Below, one piece after another: positions 1-8,522 of a stretch of DNA of 64,000 bases; positions within the stretch are counted from its first letter, which is position 1, and every line of letters begins with the position of its first letter. Position numbers and translations under genes: made by a program. The notes under the pieces are model-generated. The model made no database searches. It was not told the DNA's origin and was given only the letters and a program-made list of their open reading frames with translations. Source of the stretch: Bin87 sp034423595 (GTDB lineage Bacteria; Chloroflexota; Dehalococcoidia; Lucifugimonadales; UBA3495); the NCBI GenBank assembly GCA_965207025.1, contig OZ242258.1, positions 2,666,001-2,730,000 on the forward strand, written 5' to 3'.

Positions 1-2
1 TC

Positions 3-2783
3 GAGGACAAAGTTCGTCCGGCCAGGCCCACGAACCTCCAAACCTACCTCAGCGACGGCGCAGTGTTCCTGAGCTGGGACAACCCTTCGGACAGCACCAT
101 CACCAAGTACCAGTACCGGCAGAATTCCGGCAGCTGGACCGACATCCCGGACAGCGGCAAGGACACCGTCACTCACGTGGTCAGCGGCCTGGACAACGGC
201 CGGCGATATACCTTCCAGATACGCGCCGTGGACACGGGCGGCGCCGGCCCGGTGGCGTCGGTAAGCGCCACGCCGGACACGGTGGACGTTGAGCCGAACT
301 GGGCGCTCACCCCCTCCGGCCTGGACGTGGGCGACAGCTTCCGCCTGCTGTTCTTCACCAGTACCAACCAAGAGCCTACATCTGAGGACATAGCTGATTA
401 CAACACCACCGTGCAGGAGCGGGCGGCGACCAACTCCGCCATTGCGAAGGTGTCCGGGCTCAGCGGCCAGTTCCGCGCTATCATCTCCACCGCCACCGTG
501 GACGCCCGGGACAATACCGCCACCACCTACACCGACGCCGACAAGGGCGTGCCCATCTACTGGGTGAAATCCCCAACGGTGGACGAGAAGGTCGCCGACG
601 ACTACGAGGACTTCTACGACGGCAGTTGGGACTTCACCAACGACGATGGAGACGCGGTGCAGGGGAGAGACGAATCCGGGAATCGTAGTGCTAATGCACG
701 GAGGACTGTTTGGACCGGCTCGAAGGAGGACGGCACAAAACATCCCACCTTCTATGCTGGCAAACCCCGATCCGGAGATATTGACGTTGTCGGCGTGATC
801 TATGGAATTATTAATATTCAAGCGGAAGTTGAAAATATCAAGCCACTTTCATTCGTCCACGAGCGCGGTTCTACTTTAGGCTCAGGTTACTACGGCCTCT
901 CCCCGGTGCTGACCGTCGTGGACAAAGTTCGTCCGGCCAGGCCGACGAACCTCCAGGCCTACCCCAGCAGCGGCGCGGTTCTCCTGAGCTGGGATGACCC
1001 CGCGGACACCACCATCACCAGGTACGAGTACTGGCAGAGCGGCGGCGACTGGGTCACCATCGAGGGCAGCGGCAAGGCCACCGTCACTCACGTGGTCAGC
1101 GGCCTGGACAACGGCCGGCGCTACACCTTCCGGGTGCGCGCGGTGGACACGGGCGGCGCCGGCCCGGTGGCGTCGGTAAGCGCCACGCCGGACACGGTGG
1201 ACGTTGAGCCGGACTGGGCGCTCACCCCCTCCGGCCTGGACGTGGGCGACAGCTTCCGCCTGCTGTTCGTCACCTCCAATTCCACAAGACAGGTATCCTC
1301 CTCCGACATAGGGACATACAACGCCGCCGTGCAGGCGCGGGCGGGGGCCAACTCCGTCATTTCGGGCGTGACCGGCCTCAGCGCCAAGTTCCGCGCCGTC
1401 ATCTCCACCGGCACAGTCGATGCCCGGGACAACACGGTCACCAGGTTCACCGGCGATACCACCACCGTCACGACGGACGACTCCGACACGGGCGTGCCCA
1501 TCTACTGGGTGGAATCCGGGACGGTGGACGAGAAGGTGGCCGACGACTACGCCGACTTCTACGACGACAGTTGGGACTTCAACAGCGGCACCGGCGGAAC
1601 CGCCGTGTACGGGAGAGACGAGCTTGGCAATTACACCGGCCGGGTAAATGTTTGGACCGGCTCGAATGCCAACGGCACGAAACATGCTACCCACCATGCC
1701 GGCCACGCGAGCCTTGTGCGATTTGGTCTCGTCAATGGTCCGAACTCATTACCTTGGGATTACAAGCCCATTTCTGAGAGCGCCCTTCTGGTTGCAAGCA
1801 ACGATGGGCATTACTATGGCCTCTCCCCGGTCCTCACCGTCCACGACACCGTGCGTCCGGCCAGGCCCACGGGTCTGCAGGGCGTGGCCGGCCACACCTG
1901 GGTAACGCTGAGCTGGGACGACCCCTCGGATCCCACCATCACCACGTACCAGTACCGCCTGGGCGGCGGCGCGTGGATCGACATCCCGAACAGCGACTCC
2001 ACCACCACCTCGCACACGGTCACCGGCCTGCGCAGCGGGACGACCTACACCTTCGGCCTCCGGGCCGTGGACACGGGCGGCCCGGGGGCGGCCTGGAACC
2101 CGCTCCGGGTGAGGACGCCCCGGGCGCAGACCGTCCCTGCCGACTGGTCCCTCATCCCCGCCGGCCTCGGCCCGGGCGACACCTTCCGCCTCCTGTTCGC
2201 CAGCCGCAACCTCGGGAATATGGTGCCCATGACTCCCCACATAGAGGAATACAACGACGACGTGCAGACGCTGGCGGCGAGAAACGGCGCCATTGCCAAG
2301 GTGTCCGGCCTCAGCGGCCAGTTCCGCGCCCTGATGTCCACCGCCACCGTGGACGCCCGGGACAACACCTACACCACCTACATCGACGCCAACAAGGGCG
2401 TGCCCATCTACTGGCTGGGCGGGGAGTCAGTCGCCAACGACTACGAGGACTTCTACGACGGCAGTTGGCACAAGCACGACCTTGGAATCCATGTCAAAAC
2501 AGACGGTACTACCAAGAAGAGAACACCTTACGTCTATGGGAGGGACGAGAACGGCAACCTGATCCAAGGCGGGACGTGGGTCTGGACCGGCTCGGATGCC
2601 AACGGAACGAAGCACTCCAACTGTGCGGGCTGCCGCACGGGGACGGTGAGACAGGGGTGGGTCAATGGCCGATCCCTATGGGCTCACGACAACGCCACCA
2701 TTTCGCACCATGATGAGACCGTTTCCAATGCCGGGCGCGCGTTCTACGGCCTCTCCCCGGTCTTCATCGTCGGGTCGCGGTAA
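3..2783 (+). CDS. Fibronectin type III repeat protein, 5' end outside window
   Basis: The reading frame is open from base 3 and runs in without a stop, so the gene starts upstream; the GTG at 63 lies inside a repeat and is not a credible start. The visible ~926 residues contain three alternating module pairs. Each pair has an Fn3 domain (RPARPTNLQ..., SWDDPxDxTIT, GRRYTFxxRAVDTGG) followed by a ~190-residue module beginning PDWALTPSGLDVGDSFRLLF and containing VDARDNT, GVPIYW, DDYEDFYDGSW, VWTG and ending YGLSPV. The unit is about 290 residues and successive units are strongly similar, even in DNA. The protein is probably secreted or cell-surface and may act in adhesion or binding; no catalytic motif is visible. 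The function is inferred from architecture only. Confidence 0.85.
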   Translation, partial: EDKVRPARPTNLQTYLSDGAVFLSWDNPSDSTITKYQYRQNSGSWTDIPDSGKDTVTHVVSGLDNGRRYTFQIRAVDTGGAGPVASVSATPDTVDVEPNWALTPSGLDVGDSFRLLFFTSTNQEPTSEDIADYNTTVQERAATNSAIAKVSGLSGQFRAIISTATVDARDNTATTYTDADKGVPIYWVKSPTVDEKVADDYEDFYDGSWDFTNDDGDAVQGRDESGNRSANARRTVWTGSKEDGTKHPTFYAGKPRSGDIDVVGVIYGIINIQAEVENIKPLSFVHERGSTLGSGYYGLSPVLTVVDKVRPARPTNLQAYPSSGAVLLSWDDPADTTITRYEYWQSGGDWVTIEGSGKATVTHVVSGLDNGRRYTFRVRAVDTGGAGPVASVSATPDTVDVEPDWALTPSGLDVGDSFRLLFVTSNSTRQVSSSDIGTYNAAVQARAGANSVISGVTGLSAKFRAVISTGTVDARDNTVTRFTGDTTTVTTDDSDTGVPIYWVESGTVDEKVADDYADFYDDSWDFNSGTGGTAVYGRDELGNYTGRVNVWTGSNANGTKHATHHAGHASLVRFGLVNGPNSLPWDYKPISESALLVASNDGHYYGLSPVLTVHDTVRPARPTGLQGVAGHTWVTLSWDDPSDPTITTYQYRLGGGAWIDIPNSDSTTTSHTVTGLRSGTTYTFGLRAVDTGGPGAAWNPLRVRTPRAQTVPADWSLIPAGLGPGDTFRLLFASRNLGNMVPMTPHIEEYNDDVQTLAARNGAIAKVSGLSGQFRALMSTATVDARDNTYTTYIDANKGVPIYWLGGESVANDYEDFYDGSWHKHDLGIHVKTDGTTKKRTPYVYGRDENGNLIQGGTWVWTGSDANGTKHSNCAGCRTGTVRQGWVNGRSLWAHDNATISHHDETVSNAGRAFYGLSPVFIVGSR

Positions 2784-2827
2784 TCGCAACAGCAGCAGTC
2801 GCCGCCGCCAACGCGGGACGAAAGGAC

Positions 2828-2858
2828 GGGGCGCTCAGGCTGATTTCCTGGGCGCCCC
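2828..2858 (+). terminator. Hairpin after the Fn3 gene
   Basis: A 12-bp inverted repeat (GGGGCGCTCAGG / CCTGGGCGCCCC, one mismatch) with a 7-base loop lies 45 bases after the stop codon. There is no clear T-run, so it may be a terminator or just a stable 3' end. Confidence 0.45.
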
Positions 2859-2924
2859 TGATTTGCCTACAGCTTAGACAAAGGAATCCGAGGAAGTCAG
2901 GATCGGGGAGCCGGTTCCGGCTAC

Positions 2925-3171
2925 AGTACATGATGGCTCGCGCGTACCCGCTTTCGCCGGAGCTGTCATTGCGAGCGCAGCGCGGCAATCTCGTTGCCGA
3001 AGGAGCTGTCATTGCGAGCGCAGCGCGGCAATCTCGTTGCCGAAGGAGCCGTCATTGCGAGCGCAGCGCGGCAATCTCGTTGCCGAAGGAGCCGTCACTC
3101 AGCCGGCGAGATTGCCACGTCGCTGCGCTCCTCGCAATGACAAACTGGGTACGCGTGAGTACATGATGGCT
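2925..3171. mobile_element. MITE-like element with 14-bp flanking direct repeats
   Basis: The element is bounded by identical direct repeats AGTACATGATGGCT at 2925-2938 and 3158-3171. Just inside are inverted ends (CGCGCGTACCC... on the left, the complement of CACGCGTACCC on the right; 12 of 15 identical). The body holds three tandem ~46-bp units starting TGTCATTGCGAGCGCAGCG and an inverted partial unit near 3107-3141. No transposase is present, so it would depend on one in trans. It sits 65 bp upstream of cas3 and so may carry or disturb its promoter. A related copy lies at 37647-37792. Confidence 0.7.
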
Positions 3172-3236
3172 GGCCGAGGGAGACTGTATCCAGAACCTTC
3201 GAGTTGGCGGTGCCCCTATGATACCATTGACAAACG

Positions 3237-5852
3237 ATGGAGAATGGGTTTCTCGCAAAGCGGTTTTGGGGGAAGGCGGATCGCCAGGATCCTGGCCGCG
3301 TCCATTTGCTGGAGCACCACCTGGCGGATGTGGGCGCTTGCTTTGAGGCGCTGCTGGCGCAGCCGACCATCCGGCGGCGACTGGCGAGTAGCGCCGGCTT
3401 GGATGACGTTGACCCGGTAACGGCGGCGCGGCTGTGCGTGTTCGCCGCGCTGCACGACATCGGCAAGGTGAACCTCGGGTTTCAAACGCAGATTTGGAGT
3501 GATTCCGATTTTCCACCGGGAATGCGGAGACCGGTTCGCGCCGGGCACACGCTGGACTTGACGCCCGTGCTGCAATGGGATGATCAACAGGCGGCAGGGT
3601 GGTTCTATTCCTCAATAGGATGGGATGAACTGCTCGGATGGGACGGCGCTGAAGGCGAAAGCGTGTGTGGGCTGTTCGTCGCCACGCTGTCGCACCATGG
3701 CCGGCCCTTGCAATTGGACGGAACGCGGCAGCGTAACCCCGCAATCTGGCGTCCGTTGGGCAACTTGGACCCGCCGGAATATACCCGCCGCGTCGGCCGG
3801 CTGATACGCGATTGGTTCCCGGACGCTTTCGCGTCTGGTGGGAAATCTTTGCCGTCGGCGGCTGCGTTTCAGCATCACTTTCTGGGGCTGTGCAACCTGG
3901 CGGACTGGATTGGTTCCAACGAAACGTGGTTCCCGTATGTTGACGAGATGCGGGATGATTACATTGACACCGCCCGGCAGCGGGCTGAACGCGCCATTGC
4001 CGCTGTTGGCCTGAAGGTATCGACACAACGGAAGCAAGTCTTCCAGACCGGCGTACCGGACTTTGCCGGGCTGTTCCCGCACATTGAGCAGGCTAACGCT
4101 ATCCAGTTGGCGGCGCATCGCGTGCCCCTCGAGGAGCCGCTGGTCATTATTGAGTCGGAAACGGGGTCAGGGAAGACGGAGGCGGCACTGTGGCGGTTTG
4201 CCGAGATGTACGCCGCCGGGCTGGTGGACGGAATGTACTTCGCGCTGCCGACGCGGGCCGCCGCCGTTCAGATTCACGGGCGTGTGAACGATTTCGTCGC
4301 CCGATTGTTCTCGAACGGGGATACGCCGGAGACCGTGCTGGCCGTGCCGGGATACTTGAAGGCCGGCGATGTTGCCGGCCACCATCTGCAAGACTATCAA
4401 GTTTGGTGGGACGACCATGCCGGCGACGGGCATCGTTGGGCGGCGGAAAGTCCCAAGCGGTTCCTGGCGGCGCAAATCGCGGTGGGCACGGTGGACCAGG
4501 CGTTGCTGGGGGCGTTGAAGGTGAAGAACGCGCACATGAGGACGGCGTGCCTGGCGCGCAACCTGCTGGTGGTGGACGAGGTTCACGCCTCGGACGCCTA
4601 CATGACGGAGATTCTGGCGGCGTTGCTGGAGGCGCACCGGCAGGCCGGCGGCTACGCGCTGCTGATGTCGGCGACGCTGGGAGCGGTCGCGCGGCAACGG
4701 TGGCTGAGCGAGGCCGACGAGAGCGGGCTGGTTGACGCTATCGACGTGGCATATCCCGCCGTGAGCGTTCTAGGCGACACTATCGACGCCGGCGAGAACG
4801 ACCAGGCGAAAGCGGTGGCCATGTCTAGCCAACCTATCATGCGCGAGCCGGACGCCGTAGCGCAACTGGCTCTGGAGGCCGCCCGCGCCGGCGCAAAAGT
4901 CCTGGTGGTGCGCAACACGGTGAATTACGCCGTCAACACGTGGCAGGCGGTGGTGGAGCGGGCCGGCACCTTCGACAAGCTCGGGTTGAACGTGGCGACG
5001 CTGCTGCATCATGGGCGCTACGCCGCCGTCGACCGCCGGCTGCTGGACCGGCGGGTGGAGGAGCTGCTAGGCAAGGACAGCCAGCGGGACGGCGGCTGCG
5101 TCGTGGTGGGCACGCAGACTTTGGAGCAGTCGTTGGACATTGACGCCGACCTGCTGATTACCGACCTGTGCCCGGCGGACGTGCTGCTGCAACGCATCGG
5201 GCGGCTGCATCGGCATGGGCGGGGCGACCGGCCGGCGGGCTACTCCATGCCGAAGTGCATTGTGCTGACGCCGCCGGGGGATGACCTGTCGCCGCTGCTG
5301 GACGGCGGGCAGGACACCAACGGGCTGGGGCCGCACGGTTACGTGTACGAGGACCTGCGGATTCTGCAAGCGACTCTGGGCCTGATTGGCGAATATCCGC
5401 AGTGGGAGATACCGGAGATGAACCGGGAACTGGTGGAGCGGGCGACGCATCCCACCGCGCTGGCGGGGATTGAGGCCATGGGCGATGGGTGGAAGGAGCA
5501 CGGCATTTCCGTCAAGGGCGGCGAGATCGGCGACTGGCAGACGGCGCGCAACGCCATTATCCGCAGGGACAAGTCTTTCTTCGAGGACAACCGCGACGTG
5601 CTGTTCCCTACTGACGACGAGCGTATCCGCACACGCCAGGGCGACGACCGGGTGGACATCGCATTTGACCCGTGGCCAGAGAGCCCATTTAACCGCGCGC
5701 CGATTGAACGAATCGCAATGACCGTGCGCTGGTTGGACAAGTCTAACGACCCGTCGGAGCCGGTAGGAACTACTGCGACAGACGGCGGGTTTGAGTTCGC
5801 CGTGGGGTCACGGCGGTTCCGGTACGACCGACTGGGGTTGCGGCGGCTGTAA
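3237..5852 (+). CDS. cas3: CRISPR-associated helicase-nuclease Cas3 (type I-E)
   Basis: 871 residues. Cas3 is recruited by target-bound Cascade to nick, unwind and degrade DNA. An N-terminal HD nuclease domain shows H27/H28, the HDIGK motif at 73-77 and LSHHG at 151-155. The SF2 helicase follows, with Walker A ETGSGKT at 308-314, DEVH at 447-450, SAT at 478-480, and the later GTQTLEQSLDID and QRIGRLHRHGRGD motifs. All catalytic motifs look intact and the length fits the family. The ATG at 3237 is used; no strong ribosome-binding site is visible. About 1 kb of unrelated small elements separates it from cse1, so it is probably transcribed separately. A MITE ends 65 bp upstream. Confidence 0.96.
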   Translation: MENGFLAKRFWGKADRQDPGRVHLLEHHLADVGACFEALLAQPTIRRRLASSAGLDDVDPVTAARLCVFAALHDIGKVNLGFQTQIWSDSDFPPGMRRPVRAGHTLDLTPVLQWDDQQAAGWFYSSIGWDELLGWDGAEGESVCGLFVATLSHHGRPLQLDGTRQRNPAIWRPLGNLDPPEYTRRVGRLIRDWFPDAFASGGKSLPSAAAFQHHFLGLCNLADWIGSNETWFPYVDEMRDDYIDTARQRAERAIAAVGLKVSTQRKQVFQTGVPDFAGLFPHIEQANAIQLAAHRVPLEEPLVIIESETGSGKTEAALWRFAEMYAAGLVDGMYFALPTRAAAVQIHGRVNDFVARLFSNGDTPETVLAVPGYLKAGDVAGHHLQDYQVWWDDHAGDGHRWAAESPKRFLAAQIAVGTVDQALLGALKVKNAHMRTACLARNLLVVDEVHASDAYMTEILAALLEAHRQAGGYALLMSATLGAVARQRWLSEADESGLVDAIDVAYPAVSVLGDTIDAGENDQAKAVAMSSQPIMREPDAVAQLALEAARAGAKVLVVRNTVNYAVNTWQAVVERAGTFDKLGLNVATLLHHGRYAAVDRRLLDRRVEELLGKDSQRDGGCVVVGTQTLEQSLDIDADLLITDLCPADVLLQRIGRLHRHGRGDRPAGYSMPKCIVLTPPGDDLSPLLDGGQDTNGLGPHGYVYEDLRILQATLGLIGEYPQWEIPEMNRELVERATHPTALAGIEAMGDGWKEHGISVKGGEIGDWQTARNAIIRRDKSFFEDNRDVLFPTDDERIRTRQGDDRVDIAFDPWPESPFNRAPIERIAMTVRWLDKSNDPSEPVGTTATDGGFEFAVGSRRFRYDRLGLRRL

Positions 5853-5880
5853 CTGCCCTAGTTAGCGGGGATGAGGTTAA

Positions 5881-6144
5881 TTACGCTCCCGACTGAGCAA
5901 TCAACGGCGTCAACGTTACAAAAGCCAACGCGCTGCCTTCGGGCACTGAGACAGCTTCCAGAGCACTTGGGGGCGCCACAGGTTGTCCGGCGTCTTCCAT
6001 GCTGTCAATCCATTCCCGAAGGGCGGCCTCCGCATTCTCTATGGCTTCATCCACCGTACTGCCCATGGCCACGCATCTGGGGAAGTCGGGGAAAGCGACG
6101 CCGTAAGCGCCGGCCTCGCCGTCAATCAAAGCGGGATAGCGCAT
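5881..6144 (-). CDS. hicB: HicB-type antitoxin
   Basis: 87 residues with the HicB fold signature: MRYPALIDGEAGAYGV, then FPDFPRCVAMGSTVDEAIENA and a helix ending ALREWID. HicB proteins neutralise the mRNA-cleaving toxin HicA and usually also repress their own operon. The gene is opposite to the cas genes and ends 28 bases after cas3. A GGAGG stands before the start. Its usual partner upstream survives only as a fragment (6188-6343), so this may be an orphan antitoxin. Many HicB paralogues are solitary, so an independent regulatory role is possible. The usual GC motif FPDFPGC has R in place of G here. Confidence 0.85.
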   Translation of the reverse strand: MRYPALIDGEAGAYGVAFPDFPRCVAMGSTVDEAIENAEAALREWIDSMEDAGQPVAPPSALEAVSVPEGSALAFVTLTPLIAQSGA

Positions 6145-6187
6145 ATCAATCCTCCCAGCCGGCAGCGCTGGCGATGCTGTGAGCTAC

Positions 6188-6343
6188 TCAGTGCGACACT
6201 GTGCGGTGCAGCGTCAGTGAGACGGAGTTCGTAATATCAGGATGGCGATAGATGTCATGCCGTGCGCCATGCCGCTCCAAGTACCAGCCTTCCCACTCCA
6301 GGCTGCACCTGATGCGCCGCGTCTGCGTTTCCACACGTGCATA
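6188..6343 (-). pseudogene. Remnant of HicA toxin gene
   Basis: In one minus-strand frame the sequence reads LEWEGWYLERHGARHDIYRHP, the conserved middle of HicA mRNA interferases including the catalytic His region. There is no start codon (the frame is closed by TAG at 6344-6346) and the reading ends after an unrelated tail TNSVSLTLHRTVSH. The usual C-terminal basic segment is missing. It lies just upstream of hicB in the normal hicA-hicB order. I read it as a decayed toxin gene; a sequencing frameshift cannot be excluded. Confidence 0.65.
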
Positions 6344-6378
6344 CTAATGACGCGCAGCAGCACGATCAAGCGCGCCCC

Positions 6379-6523
6379 TTCTTATCCCCGCGCGTGCGGG
6401 GGAACCGTAACTGCTATCATCGGCGTGGTGATGGGGCTAGGTCTATCCCCGCGTGTGCGGGGCACCATCACTTGGCACAATCGTGCTTTAGTGACAGACG
6501 GTCTATCTCCGCCGGGGCGGATG
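6379..6523 (-). CRISPR. Degenerate two-spacer mini-array between cas3 and cse1
   Basis: Three repeat copies on the minus strand lie at 6500-6523, 6440-6466 and 6379-6406, separated by two spacers of exactly 33 bases (6467-6499 and 6407-6439), the same period as the main array. The middle copy keeps the CCCCGC/GCGGGG stem and the ATAGACC handle. The 6379 copy keeps the stem but has a changed handle. The 6500 copy has an altered sequence that still forms a TCCGCC/GGCGGA stem and keeps ATAGACC. Orientation is opposite to the main array. It may be a remnant array or a small regulatory crRNA source. Confidence 0.8.
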
Positions 6524-6529
6524 TAGAAG

Positions 6530-6559
6530 TTGACAGCCAGCATAGGTGCGTACAATAAT
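6530..6559 (+). promoter_or_regulatory. Probable promoter of the cse1-cas2 operon
   Basis: A perfect -35 TTGACA at 6530-6535 is followed by TACAAT at 6551-6556 (15-bp spacing) and the overlapping AATAAT at 6554-6559 (18-bp spacing), in a locally AT-rich stretch. It lies 7 bp from the first repeat of the divergent mini-array and about 300 bases upstream of cse1. The minus strand of the same stretch offers TTGCCC and TATTGT about 18 bp apart, which could drive the mini-array. Both are sequence matches only. Confidence 0.5.
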
Positions 6560-6602
6560 CTAATTCTGTAACTAAGGGCAATTTTTAACTCTGGAGGGCG
6601 AA

Positions 6603-6785
6603 ATGGCCACCCACCCCTTTTCCCAAACCCACGTGCAGATTGTAATGCCTCACAATGCCGCTGTGCATGCGGTTTTGAGCGCGGCTCCCTCATCTCTGAC
6701 TCTCGAAACGCCCGGCGGAGCAATACGAGTCGAGGTACGGCAAGGATTTTTTGACCGCAGGCGTCTGTTGATAAGTCCCGGGTGA
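6603..6785 (+). CDS. Small ORF ahead of cse1
   Basis: 60 residues starting MATHPFSQTHVQIVMP. I do not recognise it. A strong GGAGGG ribosome-binding site lies 5-9 bases before the ATG, better than most starts in the operon, which is the main reason to list it. The stop is 78 bases before the cse1 start. It could be a small cas-linked protein, a leader peptide, or a fortuitous frame. Confidence 0.35.
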   Translation: MATHPFSQTHVQIVMPHNAAVHAVLSAAPSSLTLETPGGAIRVEVRQGFFDRRRLLISPG

Positions 6786-6863
6786 GGCTTGCAAAGTGTA
6801 CAGATCGATCATTACGTACAAATAATCCGCTTGCTTGTTCGTGCACATAAGGACGGTCAAACC

Positions 6864-8522
6864 ATGTACAACATTCTAACCGAACCGCTGATTCGCATTG
6901 CCACCGTTAACGGCGTCTGCCGGGCAACATTGCCGGACGTGCTCGCCACGCTGATGGCGGACAAGGTGGAGGCGTTTCCCGCGTTGAGGCCGCACCAGTG
7001 CCACGCCTGGCACGCTTTCCTCGTCCAGTTGGGGGCTATGGCGATGCACCGGGCCGGCGTTAGCAAGCCGCCAACCGACGCGGCAGAATGGGCCGGACTG
7101 ATATCTGGGCTGACGCCGGAATGGCTGGACGACGAGCCGTGGCACGTGGTGGTTGACGACATCACCAAGCCGGCTTTCATGCAGCCGCCGGCGTCGTCGC
7201 CAGACAAGAGGAAGGACTATAAGAGCGTGGTGGCAACACCGGACGAGTTGGATATTATCAGTGTCTCTCGAAATCATAGCGTTAAAAACGGTATTGTGCA
7301 GGATGGTGAAATTGATGATTGGCTTTTTGCGCTCATTGATGTGCAAACTATGGACGGTCGACCGGGAAATGGCTACTACGGCATATCGCGCATGAATAGC
7401 AACGACGGTAGCCGCACCGCATTCAGTCTAACTCCGTCGTTACGCTGGGGTCAGCATGTGTCCAAAGACATGGCTAGTTTGCTGGAAGCGAACTTTTCCG
7501 GGTGGCCGATGCGTTGGGACGGCATCAATCTGCTCTGGACGGAATGTTGGAACGGTAACAAGTCGGAGGCGCTGAATCTCGACAAACTGCATCCGTATTA
7601 CCTGGAGATTTGCCGTCGATGTCGCTTGGGAATAGGGGACAACGGCTTGTATGCGGTCAAAGCCGCCAATGTAAAGGGTGGGGGCTGTAGGATTGCCGCA
7701 GAAGAAAACCGTGGCAACGTAGGGGATCCTTGGACCTTGATAACCGAGGACAAAACTGGACCAAAGGCGTTGACGATGCAGCAGGACAGTTTCTCTTACC
7801 GCAACATCGCCTCATATCTGTTCAGCCCAGATTGGAAACTGCCTGCTTTGTTCAACTTGAGCCAAACCGGGATAAAATCCGATGCCTATTTAGTTGCCCG
7901 GGCCTTACGACGCAAGAAAGGGGGCCAAACTGAAGGCTATTACGAACGCGTCATACCGTTGCGGCCCAAAGCAATACAGGTTTTCGGTCGGATGTCAGGC
8001 CAACAGAGGCTGGGGGATATTGCCAGAGAGCGCATTGTCCAAATTGGAAAAGTCAAGGATGCTTTGCGGTGCGCCGTTGCAGCATTTGCTACAGATGGCG
8101 GATCCAGCAACGCCAGATCTGAAATCTGGTCGCTCGCTAACCCGTGGTCAAACAAGCTGGACGAGATCATTGACGCCCGCTTTTTTGAAGACCTACAGGA
8201 CGAGTTTGAGCACGACGATCAGAGCGGGCGTGACAGCGTACGCAAGAGGTGGCTGCGTAACGGCAAAGATGGCGTTATTGACCACGCCGCGAAAATCTTA
8301 CTTGCTGCGGAGGATATGCTGCCTTGCTTGTCCATACATCGTTACAAAGCGAGAGTTGCCGCGGATGGCGTGTTTTTGGGACGGCTATCCGGACCGAACG
8401 GGTTGCCCGAATTATTTGACCGAAACGATACGAACCAGGAGGACAACGAATGCCCGAACAACGATCAACCGACTGCGCCGACTCCAAACCCAACGAAGAC
8501 GCAGATGACGCTGTTCACGTAG
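6864..8522 (+). CDS. cse1: Cascade large subunit Cse1 (Cas8e)
   Basis: 552 residues. Cse1 is the PAM-reading large subunit of type I-E Cascade and the docking platform for Cas3. The typical start MYNILTEPLIRI and the segment LTPEWLDDEPWHVVVDDITKPAFMQPP identify it. I prefer the ATG at 6864 over an upstream TTG at 6789 because family members begin with this (M)xxLTEP motif and AAGGA lies 10 bases before it. The protein is slightly longer than the E. coli homologue (about 502). Its last 73 bases overlap the start of the next gene in another frame, which implies translational coupling. Confidence 0.95.
   Translation: MYNILTEPLIRIATVNGVCRATLPDVLATLMADKVEAFPALRPHQCHAWHAFLVQLGAMAMHRAGVSKPPTDAAEWAGLISGLTPEWLDDEPWHVVVDDITKPAFMQPPASSPDKRKDYKSVVATPDELDIISVSRNHSVKNGIVQDGEIDDWLFALIDVQTMDGRPGNGYYGISRMNSNDGSRTAFSLTPSLRWGQHVSKDMASLLEANFSGWPMRWDGINLLWTECWNGNKSEALNLDKLHPYYLEICRRCRLGIGDNGLYAVKAANVKGGGCRIAAEENRGNVGDPWTLITEDKTGPKALTMQQDSFSYRNIASYLFSPDWKLPALFNLSQTGIKSDAYLVARALRRKKGGQTEGYYERVIPLRPKAIQVFGRMSGQQRLGDIARERIVQIGKVKDALRCAVAAFATDGGSSNARSEIWSLANPWSNKLDEIIDARFFEDLQDEFEHDDQSGRDSVRKRWLRNGKDGVIDHAAKILLAAEDMLPCLSIHRYKARVAADGVFLGRLSGPNGLPELFDRNDTNQEDNECPNNDQPTAPTPNPTKTQMTLFT

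Noticed and set aside
882..1706. Long minus-strand frame opposite the Fn3 gene
   Set aside because: It is an antisense shadow of GC-rich codons with no family resemblance; the plus-strand domains are clear.
6500..6556. Short similarity between the first mini-array spacer (CTGTCA) and the complement of the cas promoter -35 region
   Set aside because: Only six contiguous bases match and the flank is not the inferred PAM; too weak to claim self-targeting from sight.
6242..6558. Plus-strand frames with LSPRVRGN-like peptides upstream of cse1
   Set aside because: They are the same repeat signature translated from the minus-strand mini-array, not genes.
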